Part shown: piece after piece, positions 39,488 to 48,922 of the stretch
Layout: each line of letters starts with the position of its first letter
How positions within the stretch are numbered: the first letter of the stretch is position 1
Assembly: GCA_000012145.1 (NCBI GenBank)
Contig: CP000053.1
Location: forward strand, 744,001 to 808,000
Length of the DNA: 64,000 bases
Direction: 5' to 3'
From: Rickettsia felis URRWXCal2
GTDB taxonomy: Bacteria > Pseudomonadota > Alphaproteobacteria > Rickettsiales > Rickettsiaceae
Made by a program: the position numbers and the translations under genes
Notes under the pieces: model-generated
Databases searched by the model: none
Seen by the model: only the letters and a program-made list of their open reading frames with translations
Told to the model about the DNA's origin: nothing

Positions 39488-41023
39488 ATGACGATTAACT
39501 CCAGTAATATAGAAAATCCTCCCTCTAAAATCAATAGCCGTTTTTCCAAACTTACAGATTATATCTGGCCTATAAAACGCCACGAAGTTTCTAAATTTTT
39601 ATTCATCACCTTATTAATGTTCTGTATTTTATTTATCCAAAATCTAATCAGAGCTTTAAAAGATAGTATTGTTACTACTATGATAGGTGCCGAGACTATC
39701 TCATTTTTGAAGTTTTGGGGAGTGATGCCGTCGGCTTTCTTAATGACTGCTATCTATGTAAAACTCGTTAATAGGATGAAAGCAGAGAATATATTTTATC
39801 TTATTATATCAATTTTTTTGGCATTCTTTGCACTATTTGCTTATGTTATTTTTCCAAATCATGAAATACTGCATTTAAGCCCTGTAACCGTTCAAAATTT
39901 AACTGCAAATTTACTTAATTTAAAATGGTTTATATTGCTTTTATCAAAATGGAGTTTTTCGCTATTTTATATAATTGCTGAATTATGGCCAAACGTAGTT
40001 TTTGCATTACTTTTTTGGCAGTTTGTTAATAACATTACTACAGTGGAAGAATCTAAAAGATTTTATCCGTTATTCGGTTTACTTAGTCAAACAGGTATTT
40101 ATTTAGCAGGGCAGTTTTTAGAAAATCTAAGTAATATTAACGATTACGTAACTAATAAATTTGCATTGCAATCGTCTTTTCATACACTTTCTATACAAAT
40201 TATTCTAACTATAGTACTAATTTTAGGCATAATAGCTATTAAAACTTTTTGGCTGCTTAATCATAAAGTACTAGATAAAGAGCATATGGCGTTACTTAAA
40301 TTTAAAGCAAAGAAAAAATCTATGACTATTGCCGAAAGTTTTCAAATGATTCTATCGTCAAGACATATTAGATTAATTGCAACTTTGCTTATCTGCTATG
40401 GCATTGCCATTAATTTAGTAGAAGGTCCTTGGAAAGCAGCAGCTACTAAAATTTATAAAACTCCAACCGAATATGCAGCTTTTATAGGAAGTTATTTGAG
40501 CTACACCGGAGTATTTACTATTTTATTTGTCGTACTTGGTTCAAATATAGTTAGAAGACTTGGCTGGTTTACGGCGGCTGTTATCACACCTTTAATAGTT
40601 TTTATTACCGGTATATTATTTTTTGCTGTTAATAACTTTGAAGGATTTGCCGGCTTAATAATAGCAAACTTTATCCTAACCGATCCTGCTTTAATTGCTA
40701 TAACAATAGGTGCTATTCAAAATGTGCTTAGTAAATCAAGCAAATATACCTTATTTGATTCAACAAAAGAAATGGCATATGTTCCTTTAGATCCGGAAAT
40801 AAAAATAAAAGGTAAAGCTGCTGCCGACGTGATAGGTACAAAACTCGGTAAATCAGGCAGTGCATTTTTACAATCATTAGTATTTATAATATTACCTTCC
40901 GCTAGTTATCAATCTATTTCCATCTGTTTAATGATTATATTTATAATTACTTGCTTAACTTGGCTTTGGGCAACTAAAGAACTCAATAAAGAATATAAAA
41001 ATTCTATTAAATTTTCTCAATAA
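39488..41023 (+). CDS. tlc4: ATP/ADP translocase family protein Tlc4
   Basis: A 511-aa carrier with about 12 membrane segments, of the rickettsial/chlamydial/plastid nucleotide transporter family. FLFITLLMFCILFIQNLIRA followed by LKDSIVTTMIGAETISF is the family N-terminal signature; LFDSTKEMAYVPLD and IKGKAAADVIG are the conserved C-terminal ones. Tlc1 exchanges ATP for ADP. Tlc4 is one of the paralogs with other nucleotide preferences. I call it Tlc4 from its place right before sca4, as remembered from other rickettsiae. Confidence 0.9.
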   Translation: MTINSSNIENPPSKINSRFSKLTDYIWPIKRHEVSKFLFITLLMFCILFIQNLIRALKDSIVTTMIGAETISFLKFWGVMPSAFLMTAIYVKLVNRMKAENIFYLIISIFLAFFALFAYVIFPNHEILHLSPVTVQNLTANLLNLKWFILLLSKWSFSLFYIIAELWPNVVFALLFWQFVNNITTVEESKRFYPLFGLLSQTGIYLAGQFLENLSNINDYVTNKFALQSSFHTLSIQIILTIVLILGIIAIKTFWLLNHKVLDKEHMALLKFKAKKKSMTIAESFQMILSSRHIRLIATLLICYGIAINLVEGPWKAAATKIYKTPTEYAAFIGSYLSYTGVFTILFVVLGSNIVRRLGWFTAAVITPLIVFITGILFFAVNNFEGFAGLIIANFILTDPALIAITIGAIQNVLSKSSKYTLFDSTKEMAYVPLDPEIKIKGKAAADVIGTKLGKSGSAFLQSLVFIILPSASYQSISICLMIIFIITCLTWLWATKELNKEYKNSIKFSQ

Positions 41024-41102
41024 TAATATCAGTTTTTTCTTGATATTACTAAAATCTCTATATACTATCTTTGACAGTATAACACAAACTGTGAATTAAT
41101 GT

Positions 41103-41133
41103 TGTCATCCCGTGGCTTGACCACGGGGTGACA
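41103..41133. repeat. Minimal family C hairpin (C4)
   Basis: TGTCATCCCGTGGCTTGACC directly followed by its reverse half ACGGGGTGACA. It could act as a processing or termination hairpin between tlc4 and sca4. Confidence 0.75.
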
Positions 41134-41178
41134 GCGAAAAATTTGTGCTAATTAATTTTTGGTTAAATTAGAGGTTTT

Positions 41179-44100
41179 ATGAGTAAAGATAGTGATAATC
41201 CTGGATATGAAAGTGGATATGAGTCAGACACCGAAGAAAAAAAACAAGAGCAAGCTGTTCCTGCTCAACCTATTAGTAGTACTGCAAATAAAGACGGTAA
41301 CCCCGATACAAGTGAGTTTGATCCTTTAGCAAATAAGGAATATACAGAAGAACAAAAGCAAAAATTAGAACAAGAACAAAAAGAGTATTTTTCTCAAACT
41401 ACACCACAAGAACTAGAAGCTGATGATGGTTTTAGCTTTACTCCTGCATCTTCTACTCAATCTACTCCTTCAATCAGCAGCTTATCGGGCGGTATTTCCT
41501 CTGACAGTCAGACATCAGACCCAATAACCAAGGCTGTAAGAGAAACAATTATACAACCACAAAAAGATGAGATAGCAGAGCAAATATTAAAAGACCTAGC
41601 AGCCCTTGCAGACCGTGATTTAGCTGAACAAAAAAGAAAAGAAATAGAAGAGGAAAAAGATAAAACATTAAGTGCTTTTTTCGGTAATCCGGCTAATAGA
41701 GAATTTATTGATAAGGCTTTAGAAAATCCTGAACTTAAAAAGAAATTAGAATCAATAGAAATAGCTGGCTATAAAAATGTTCTCTCAACATATAGTGCCG
41801 CTAATGGATATCAGGGTGGATTTAAGCCCGTACAGTGGGAAAACCAAATAAGTGCAAGCGATCTTAGAGCCACGGTAGTTAGAAATGATGCAGGCGATGA
41901 ACTCTGTACCTTAAATGAAACAACTGTTAAAACTAAGCCTTTTACTGTAGCTAAACAAGACGGTACTCAGGTTCAAATCAATTCATATAGAGAAATAGAT
42001 TTTCCTATAAAACTTGATAAAGCCGATGGGTCAATGCATCTATCAATGGTAGCATTAAAAGCTGATGGCACAAAGCCCTCTAAAGATAAAGCAGTATATT
42101 TCACTGCTCACTACGAAGAAGGACCAAACGGTAAACCTCAACTTAAAGAAATAAGCTCACCGAAACCTTTAAAATTTGCCGGAGACGGACCGGATGCGGT
42201 AGCTTATATTGAGCATGGCGGAGAAATTTATACACTTGCGGTAACACGCGGTAAATATAAAGAAATGATGAGAGAGGTAGAACTAAACCAAGGGCAGAGC
42301 GTTGATTTATCACAAACTATAGCTGAAGATTTAACAAAGGTACAAGGTCGATCTCAGGAAACACCACAACCAATAATAACTCCGAATCAAGAATTAAAAT
42401 CATCTATTGAAACGCCTACCACTACCCAAGTACCGCCAATTACTCCTGCCAACCAACCACTGCAACCTGAGACTTCACAAATGCCACAGCCGCAACAAGT
42501 GAATCCAAACCTCCTTAATGCAGCTACGGCTTTATCAACCAGTATGCAAGATTTATTAAATTATGTAAATGCAGGTTTAACAAAAGAAAAAGACGGTAAT
42601 AAACAAATTGATTTAATTAACGAAGCAGCCACGGCAATTCTTAATAATGAGAAAAGTGATATTGCTGAAAAGCAGGCTAATATCATTGCTTTAACTGAAA
42701 ATACGGTCAATAATAACGACCTCACACCGGATACAAAAGTAGCTGGAGTAAATGCGGTATTAGAAACCATAAAAAATGATCAGAATACTCCAGACCTAGA
42801 AAAATCAAAAATGCTTGAAGCTACAGTAGCTATAGCTTTAAATTCAGAGAATCTTGAACCGAAGCAAAAACAGCAGATGTTAGAAAAGGCAGTAGATGTC
42901 GGTTTAAGTCTTAAAGATGATGCAAGTAGAGTTACGGCAATTGACGGTATTACGGATGCTGTAATAAAAAGTAACCTTTCTACTGAAGATAAAGGGACAA
43001 TGCTTATAGCAGTAGGTGATAAGGTTAATGCCTCTGAATTAAGCAATGCGGAAAAACAAAAATTATTAGGTTCTGTATTAAAGAAAGGTGTAGAAGCCCA
43101 AGTTCTCAGTCCGGAACAACAACAATTGATGCAGCAGAATTTAGATAAGATTACAGCAGAACAAACTAAAAATGCCCAAATAACAGAGGTACAAGGTATT
43201 TTAGCAAACCCTGCATTTAATACTATCGCTAAAACTGAGGCAATACAAAATGTTACTACAAAGGTTTTAGATAGTCCGATTAAAGCAGAAATAAAAGGTG
43301 AAACGCTCGAAAGTATTACTAAGGTAGTTGCTGAGAGTCCTTTGAACGGTCAAGATAAAGCAGACATTGTTAAAGGTATGGGAGAAGCTATAGCTAGTCA
43401 TAAAACTATGGCACCTACAGAAAAAATTTCTACTATAGAATCCGTAGAAAAAGGGGTGGCCGAAAGTATAACAGATTTGGAAGATAAAAAGTTAATGACT
43501 AAAGGATTAGTAGAGGGTATTTATGAAGGCAAAGCAAATCCTGAAATAACTTCTGAAAAGACTAAAGCTGTTTCTAGAGGGATTGATAAGAGTACTGCTA
43601 TACCGGAAGATAAACAAGCTCTTAAAGATGCAGCGAATGAGGCAGCTTTAGATAGAGAAACTCAAAATTTAACTGAAGGGTTAAAAAGACAGAATTTAGG
43701 AGAACCTAAGCCTCGTGATGATATATATAACAAAGCTCAAGATGTAGCGGATGCATTAAAAAATGTTATTACGCCTGTTTTAGATGCTCATCCTGAAAAA
43801 CGTGAAGTCTCAGAAGAAGAAGAAGTTGTGAAAAAAACTTCCAGTATATTAAATGATATCTCTAAGCTTGCAATTGAGAAAGTCAATAATTTTCGTGCTA
43901 TGCTCTCTCCAGATGGTAATCTTAAAACTCTTGAAGAAAAAAAAGCTGAATCAACAAAAAAAGTAGATGAGCTGGTAAAGGAATTTGGTACTAAATCTTC
44001 TACTGAAGAACAGCAAAGTTTTATTAAAGCTAATTTAATTGATGATAAAACTTTATCTAAAGAGATACGTTTACAAACTATAAATAAGTTATTACAAGAA

Positions 44101-44298
44101 CAAGCACAAAAACGAGCAGAAGCAATTGAAAACCCTAATGTTAAAACGGAAGATGTAAGGGTAGTATCAGGAGTTAATATCAAAGATAATATAAAAATTA
44201 TGGGAGCATTAATGAATGCAAGAGATAGCATTATTCAGTCGGAAAATTTAAATAAATCAACACCTATTAAAAGAGAGTCTTCCTTTCCGCCACGCTAA
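41179..44298 (+). CDS. sca4: Sca4 (gene D, PS120) cytoplasmic antigen, vinculin-binding effector
   Basis: A 1,039-aa hydrophilic protein without signal peptide or beta-barrel, despite its Sca name. It starts MSKDSDNPGYESGYESDTEE, the known gene D beginning. Residues 1-120 are acidic and disordered, about 130-400 form a globular domain (FFGNPANREFIDKALENPEL), about 405-455 are Pro/Gln-rich, and 460-1039 are helical repeats. Sca4 of R. rickettsii binds vinculin through amphipathic helices and loosens cell-cell junctions during spread. AGAGGTTTT is the ribosome site. The gene is widely used in Rickettsia typing. Confidence 0.96.
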   Translation: MSKDSDNPGYESGYESDTEEKKQEQAVPAQPISSTANKDGNPDTSEFDPLANKEYTEEQKQKLEQEQKEYFSQTTPQELEADDGFSFTPASSTQSTPSISSLSGGISSDSQTSDPITKAVRETIIQPQKDEIAEQILKDLAALADRDLAEQKRKEIEEEKDKTLSAFFGNPANREFIDKALENPELKKKLESIEIAGYKNVLSTYSAANGYQGGFKPVQWENQISASDLRATVVRNDAGDELCTLNETTVKTKPFTVAKQDGTQVQINSYREIDFPIKLDKADGSMHLSMVALKADGTKPSKDKAVYFTAHYEEGPNGKPQLKEISSPKPLKFAGDGPDAVAYIEHGGEIYTLAVTRGKYKEMMREVELNQGQSVDLSQTIAEDLTKVQGRSQETPQPIITPNQELKSSIETPTTTQVPPITPANQPLQPETSQMPQPQQVNPNLLNAATALSTSMQDLLNYVNAGLTKEKDGNKQIDLINEAATAILNNEKSDIAEKQANIIALTENTVNNNDLTPDTKVAGVNAVLETIKNDQNTPDLEKSKMLEATVAIALNSENLEPKQKQQMLEKAVDVGLSLKDDASRVTAIDGITDAVIKSNLSTEDKGTMLIAVGDKVNASELSNAEKQKLLGSVLKKGVEAQVLSPEQQQLMQQNLDKITAEQTKNAQITEVQGILANPAFNTIAKTEAIQNVTTKVLDSPIKAEIKGETLESITKVVAESPLNGQDKADIVKGMGEAIASHKTMAPTEKISTIESVEKGVAESITDLEDKKLMTKGLVEGIYEGKANPEITSEKTKAVSRGIDKSTAIPEDKQALKDAANEAALDRETQNLTEGLKRQNLGEPKPRDDIYNKAQDVADALKNVITPVLDAHPEKREVSEEEEVVKKTSSILNDISKLAIEKVNNFRAMLSPDGNLKTLEEKKAESTKKVDELVKEFGTKSSTEEQQSFIKANLIDDKTLSKEIRLQTINKLLQEQAQKRAEAIENPNVKTEDVRVVSGVNIKDNIKIMGALMNARDSIIQSENLNKSTPIKRESSFPPR

Positions 44299-44335
44299 TC
44301 AAGATTTGTATGCTGTATGTTATAAAGGCAAGCAA

Positions 44336-44473
44336 TGTCATTCCTAGCTAAAAGCGGGAATCTAGTAAAACATATAAAAACTTAGTTTTTATATGTTTAT
44401 GTTATCAAATATGTAACTTCTGTATCAATATTAAAGTTATTTTTCTAGATTCCCGCTTCCGCGGGAATGACAT
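44336..44473. repeat. Family A element (A5)
   Basis: TGTCATTCCTAGCTAAAAGC...CCGCTTCCGCGGGAATGACA with an inner TATAAAAACTTAGTTTTTATA hairpin, between sca4 and the convergent XRE gene. Confidence 0.85.
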
Positions 44474-44511
44474 AAATGATATCAAAACATAATCAGGAGA
44501 TCAGCGTGCCT

Positions 44512-44904
44512 TTATGCGTTAGTTTTTAGTTTTTCTTTTCCGGCTAAACATTTTACTAGATTATTAACGGCTTGTTGTTCTTCCGTGCTATTAATTTTCA
44601 TAAAATTTCTTGAAACTTCAATACACATACGTTGATGTTGAGTATGTACAGGCTGCGGTTTATTAGCTTCTTCTAAACCTTCAAAGAAATAATCAATATT
44701 CCTATCTAAAGCTTCTGCGATTAGTACTAGCCTTCCTACAGAAATTCTATTAATTGCTTTTTCGTATTTTTGTAATTGTTGATGGGTAACATCAATTACT
44801 TCAGCAAGTTGTTGACGAGACAACCCCTTAGCGAGTCTTAAAGAATAAATTTTCTTACCGATAAAACTATCGATTTTTTGTATAATATCGTTTTTTCTAC
44901 CCAT
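44512..44904 (-). CDS. XRE-family transcriptional regulator
   Basis: A 130-aa cytosolic protein with an N-terminal Cro/C1-type helix-turn-helix at about residues 17-68: SLRLAKGLSRQQLAEVIDVT, then QQLQKYEKAINRISVGRL and LIAEALDRNIDYFFEG. This layout is common in alphaproteobacterial regulators. The C-terminal half (AVNNLVKCLAGKEKL) may help dimerise. Targets are unknown. It faces a long AT-rich intergenic stretch and may regulate itself. Confidence 0.9.
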   Translation of the reverse strand: MGRKNDIIQKIDSFIGKKIYSLRLAKGLSRQQLAEVIDVTHQQLQKYEKAINRISVGRLVLIAEALDRNIDYFFEGLEEANKPQPVHTQHQRMCIEVSRNFMKINSTEEQQAVNNLVKCLAGKEKLKTNA

Positions 44905-45428
44905 TATCTTCTCCTTGGTTACTAATTATGTCTATATTTAAAAATTTTCTTTGAACAAAAATGATATTATCCTATATTATTATAAAACATGTGGTTATTA
45001 ATAATTTTATACCATTAAACTTATCCAATTGTAAGTAGAAATGATACCATAAATTAATATTATAAGCAACTATAAAATAACATTTTTTAAGTTTTTTGTA
45101 ATCATTTGGTAAATAATTATTAAAGAATCGTGTAAAATTATTTCTTATCAAATAAAAATATCATAAGAGCTTTAAAATTATTTTAAAGATAAAATATGAA
45201 TATCTTATGTTTTAAAAACTTATTTACTGAGGTATAAATTACAATTTATAAAAAAAATTTTGGTGTATTATAGAAAAATATAAAACTAATGCAAGGGAAA
45301 ATTTCATTTCTATATCAATATTTCAAATCAAAGATAAAATATAGTTTCATTTTAATTATAAATTAATTATTTACAGCGAACTTATTTAAGGTTAAATATA
45401 AAATTAATAATAACAACTAAAGCTTATA
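44905..45428. other. 524-bp AT-rich intergenic region without identifiable gene
   Basis: Lies between divergent genes (XRE regulator on minus, YihY-like on plus). No open frame of note on either strand, no family A-F repeat and no tRNA. It presumably holds both promoters. I could not identify a clear operator. Confidence 0.6.
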
Positions 45429-46256
45429 ATGAGAAAAATTTTTAATTGTCTTTACGTAGCCTTATTTAGAACAATAGAAGATGATGGCGTTGAACATTCG
45501 GGATATATGTCATTCATGATACTTTTATCTATTTTCCCTTTCCTAGTATTCTTATTAGCTTTAACAAGCTTTTTAGGAGCTTCAGAACTTGGTCAAAATT
45601 TTATACAAATTTTTCTAGAGAGTCTTCCGGAACAAGCAACGGAATCAATAGAAAAAAGAATACGAGAATTACTAAGTGCTCCTCCTCAAAGTTTAATGAA
45701 TCTTGCCATAGTAGGCAGTATTTGGACTGCTTCTTCTTTTGTAGAATGTTTAAGGACTATTTTAAATCGTGTATATCAAATAAAATCTCCCCCCCCTTAT
45801 ATAAGAAGAAGATTACTTAGTATTATACAGTTTCTTATAATTAGTGCCTTGATTACCTTTACTATGTTTCTCTTAGTGGTAATTCCAATATTATTTACAA
45901 AAATTCCGATAATATTAGAGACTATTGAAAAATATAAGATCATTTTAAATTTTATAAGATATTCTTTAATTTTAATTTTATTATTTTTAGGTGCCTCATC
46001 TTTGTATTATATATTACCTAATGTAAAACTAAATTTTATTGATGTATTTCCAGGGGCTTTATTAACTGTGATATTATGGGTAATAAGCGGCTATTTGCTT
46101 TCAACATATATAGTCTATTATAATCAACTAAATCTAATGTATGGTTCCCTTGGTAGTATAATAGTTACATTAATATTCTTCTATATTATAAATATGATAT
46201 TTATCTATGGTGCGGAATTTAATTATCTAATGAAAAATTATGAAAATATAGAGTGA
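45429..46256 (+). CDS. YihY/BrkB-family integral membrane protein
   Basis: A 275-aa inner-membrane protein with six predicted membrane segments, for example FMILLSIFPFLVFLLALTSF, FLIISALITFTMFLLVVIPI and IIVTLIFFYIINMIFIYGAE. The family signature is visible in SIWTASSFVECLRTILNRVY and YGSLGSIIVTLIFFY. Once annotated as RNase BN, which is an error for this family. Actual function unknown; some members are linked to serum resistance or transport. Confidence 0.88.
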   Translation: MRKIFNCLYVALFRTIEDDGVEHSGYMSFMILLSIFPFLVFLLALTSFLGASELGQNFIQIFLESLPEQATESIEKRIRELLSAPPQSLMNLAIVGSIWTASSFVECLRTILNRVYQIKSPPPYIRRRLLSIIQFLIISALITFTMFLLVVIPILFTKIPIILETIEKYKIILNFIRYSLILILLFLGASSLYYILPNVKLNFIDVFPGALLTVILWVISGYLLSTYIVYYNQLNLMYGSLGSIIVTLIFFYIINMIFIYGAEFNYLMKNYENIE

Positions 46257-46419
46257 AGTGCGGCTTAAAGCATTTCATAAGTATTTAGTTTTACAAAAAT
46301 AAAATAATTAATTGAAACAATTTCGGCAGTTTTATATTTAAAACTTTATATCAATCTTTATTTTAGTTGTAAAAAAACAATTATTTTTTAGTTTTTAAGT
46401 TTTGTGAACAAAATACAAT

Positions 46420-47253
46420 TTATTTAAAAAAGTCCGGTTTAAATAACATAAAGCTATCCTGAGATGATGTAGGTAATGGAGTTAAATTATATTGTGGATC
46501 GAAAGCGTTCCCGTAAATCTTTTCTATTTTTTGGAGCGAACTTGGAGATTTTAAAGCCAACAATATTGACTTTAAAATAGTAAAAATTGCTATATATGGA
46601 TCGGTTTCGGGAGAAGATAAGCGATGTTCTAAACGTTTTGGAAAAGAATTTGGAGTTCGTACGGCTACGCTTCTATTATTTCCACCGTATGATATATGCG
46701 TAGGAGCCATAAATTTTTTATTTATCCGTGAATAATCTAGAGTAGTCGGCATAAAAGCAAGCAGGGTGTCTAACATATAGTGACATAACCCTTGTGCTGC
46801 TAAAATTATATAATAATCATTAAACTCGGAATTAAAATTAATATGAAAATGCATACTATTACCATAATCATCCAAAAACGGCTTAGGAGAAAAATCTATA
46901 TAACCGTTTAACTGCTGTGCCATTTTTTTTAAAATAGTTTTAACCTCTAATATATTTTTTATATATTGTATTAGGTTTACAGAAGGAGGAAGATCTATTT
47001 CAAATTGATTATTGCCTTTTTCTTTTTTTATTTTAGAAATTTTAAATCTAGCTAAGTATTTTCTTGAATGTATTTCAAATTTAGCTATATCAATATTGTG
47101 ACTTAAATAAAACTCTATTTCTACGCCGATAATAGGGATTAGGTTATAGTCTTGATGAAATTGTGCTATTATTTTTTCTAGCTGTTTATTTTTTTGTAAA
47201 CGACCGGATAAAGTATTAATAAAACTATTATAATTAATATGGGGTATTTTCAT
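46420..47253 (-). CDS. Glutamine-synthetase-like catalytic domain protein
   Basis: A 277-aa soluble protein carrying the guanido-kinase-like fold of glutamine synthetase but no N-terminal beta-grasp domain. Visible: GVEIEFYL at 43-50 (metal Glu strand), NSMHFHINF (GS SGMHxHxS equivalent), YGGNNRSVAVRTP (ATP/glutamate loop) and RLEHRLSSPETDPYIAI (Arg and Glu of the last motif). Full-length GS is about 450 aa, so this is a reduced relative, perhaps ligating a different acid and amine. Substrate unknown. Its ATG shares bases with that of pgeF on the other strand. Confidence 0.8.
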   Translation of the reverse strand: MKIPHINYNSFINTLSGRLQKNKQLEKIIAQFHQDYNLIPIIGVEIEFYLSHNIDIAKFEIHSRKYLARFKISKIKKEKGNNQFEIDLPPSVNLIQYIKNILEVKTILKKMAQQLNGYIDFSPKPFLDDYGNSMHFHINFNSEFNDYYIILAAQGLCHYMLDTLLAFMPTTLDYSRINKKFMAPTHISYGGNNRSVAVRTPNSFPKRLEHRLSSPETDPYIAIFTILKSILLALKSPSSLQKIEKIYGNAFDPQYNLTPLPTSSQDSFMLFKPDFFK

Positions 47254-47974
47254 GAAAGGATTAATAAACGGATCAGTTTATTATAAAATTTTTGATAAAA
47301 CATTCAATAATTCAAGTCATAGATATATAAAAAAAAATAACTCTATAAATGAAACAGAAATAGTTGAAAACAAAAAATCTATTACTACTTATTTTAAAGC
47401 ACAAGATATTTTAATTTTAAACCAAGTACATAGCAATCAAATTGTTAATGCTGATGAGTCCATAATAGCAGTACCTGAAGCAGATGGAAGCATTACAACT
47501 AAGAAAAATTTAGTATTAGCGGTACAATCGGCAGATTGTGTACCGGTATTACTTGCAAGCGGCGACGGTAAAATAATCGGAGCGGCACATGCGGGTTGGA
47601 AAGGAAGTATAAATAATATTATTAGTAATATAGTTACTAAAATGATAGAAAAAGGAGCAAAGAATTTAATAGCAGTGATAGGTCCTGCTATAGCTCAAAG
47701 TTCATATGAAGTTGATGATGAATATTATAAAGCTTTCTTAAGTAAGGATATTAACAATAAACAGTTTTTTATAAACTCAATAAAAGAAAATCATTATATG
47801 TTTGATTTACCGGCTTTTGTAGAGTTAAAACTTAAAGAAGCAAGCGTTAAAGATATAAAAAATATTGCTGAAGATACTTATAAAAACCCATTAAAATATC
47901 CAAGTAAAAGACGCTCATATCATTTGCAAGAACCTTATAATCAGAATATATTATCAGCTATCGTAATTAAATAA
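47252..47974 (+). CDS. pgeF: Peptidoglycan editing factor, polyphenol-oxidase/YfiH family
   Basis: 240 aa, DUF152 family. Metal-binding residues are in place: QVHSNQI (His), QSADCVPVLLAS (Cys) and AAHAGWKG (His). PgeF in E. coli removes L-Ser wrongly placed in muropeptides. Related proteins show laccase or purine nucleosidase activity in vitro. It begins within the start codon of the divergent GS-like gene (CATG at 47251-47254), so the two are transcribed apart from a region where each promoter lies in the other gene. Confidence 0.88.
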   Translation: MKGLINGSVYYKIFDKTFNNSSHRYIKKNNSINETEIVENKKSITTYFKAQDILILNQVHSNQIVNADESIIAVPEADGSITTKKNLVLAVQSADCVPVLLASGDGKIIGAAHAGWKGSINNIISNIVTKMIEKGAKNLIAVIGPAIAQSSYEVDDEYYKAFLSKDINNKQFFINSIKENHYMFDLPAFVELKLKEASVKDIKNIAEDTYKNPLKYPSKRRSYHLQEPYNQNILSAIVIK

Positions 47975-47995
47975 CAGTATTGTTAAATAAGGCTA

Positions 47996-48089
47996 CGTCA
48001 TTGCGAGCGACTAAAAGGAGCACGGCAATCTCAGGACTTTGGCACAAGATTGCTTAGTCAAAACTTGCAGTTTTTCCTCGCAATGACGA
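47996..48089. repeat. Family B element (B7)
   Basis: CGTCATTGCGAGCGACTAAA...CCTCGCAATGACG between pgeF and the deformylase-like gene. Confidence 0.85.
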
Positions 48090-48145
48090 TATCTATCTTT
48101 ATTTAGCAATGCAAAAATAACTCTTCATTTATCCGGAGTATATTA

Positions 48146-48697
48146 ATGAATCAAGAGAAACATTACTATCAAATAGTTTATGCACCAAACGATATTTTTA
48201 AAAAACAAGCAGAATATATAGACATTGTTGATGATAATATTCGTACTATTGTCGATAAAATGCTTCAGACTTTAAATATAGAAAGGGCAGTGGGCCTCGG
48301 TGCTAATATGGTAGGAATATTAAAGCGTATAGCGGTAGTTGACCTACATGAAAATAATAAATCATCGCCTATAGTTTTTATTAATCCGGAAATAACTTAT
48401 TTTTCGGAAGAAAAACAAACTTTTATTGAGGGTTCTTTATCATTTCCAGGCATTGAAGCATCTATTACACGATCAAAAGCAATCAAGGTAAAATATCTTG
48501 ATTATAACGGTAATAAGCAAGAGCTAGAAGCAGAAGGCTTTTTAGCAACTGTAATTCAGCATGAAATAGATTATTTAAACGGCAAAACTTTCCTAGATTA
48601 TGTATCAAAACTTAAGCGTGATACACTCCTTAAAAAGATGCTAAAGCATATCAAACTCCATCCTCCACATATTCACGGTAGCGGTTGTCGGCATTAG
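48146..48697 (+). CDS. Peptide-deformylase paralog with lost catalytic residues
   Basis: A 183-aa protein clearly of the deformylase fold. All three active-site motifs are altered. Motif 1 GxGLAAxQ reads GLGANMVG (Q to M55). Motif 2 EGCLS reads EGSLS (metal Cys to S97). Motif 3 QHExDH reads QHEIDY (second metal His to Y143); H139 and E140 remain. It cannot bind metal like a normal PDF, so it is probably not a deformylase; a normal def should exist elsewhere in the genome. The tail ends in a His-rich HPPHIHGSGCRH, which could bind metal. The stop codon lies in the end of a family F repeat. Confidence 0.85.
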   Translation: MNQEKHYYQIVYAPNDIFKKQAEYIDIVDDNIRTIVDKMLQTLNIERAVGLGANMVGILKRIAVVDLHENNKSSPIVFINPEITYFSEEKQTFIEGSLSFPGIEASITRSKAIKVKYLDYNGNKQELEAEGFLATVIQHEIDYLNGKTFLDYVSKLKRDTLLKKMLKHIKLHPPHIHGSGCRH

Positions 48698-48859
48698 GCT
48701 GTGTGAAAGAAAATTAATTTAATCTATTTTTGTTCTTTTTGGCTACAAATTATAAGATTTTTTTGAAATAAGAATAACTATTCCTTCAAAAATCTTATTA
48801 ATTTTCGCTCAAAAATATCTAAAAATATCAATAATTTAATTTTCCTTCACACAGCCTAA
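48694..48859. repeat. Family F MITE-like element (F2)
   Basis: 166 bp with terminal inverted repeats TTAGGCTGTGTGAA / TTCACACAGCCTAA extended by GAAAATTAA / TTAATTTTC. An inner AAGATTTTTTTGAA / TTCAAAAATCTT pairing is also present. Non-coding. Supplies the stop codon of the deformylase-like gene. Confidence 0.8.
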
Positions 48860-48864
48860 AGTTT

Positions 48865-48922
48865 TTGACATTTGAATTTAAAATATGTTATAATTAACTA
48901 GTTAATTAACTAGTTAATTATA
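48865..48922 (+). promoter_or_regulatory. Consensus promoter fused to a 34-bp operator palindrome
   Basis: TTGACA (48865-48870), 18 bp, TATAAT (48889-48894): a perfect sigma-70 promoter. From the -10 to the A of the antitoxin ATG (48889-48922) the DNA is one perfect 34-bp palindrome holding two AACTAGTT sites. This is a textbook position for autorepression by the toxin-antitoxin complex. There is no Shine-Dalgarno sequence before the ATG. Confidence 0.75.

Noticed and set aside
41024..41048. TAATATCA/TGATATTA hairpin after tlc4 as a terminator
   Set aside because: No T-run follows and the stem is all A-T but one or two pairs per side; too weak to list.
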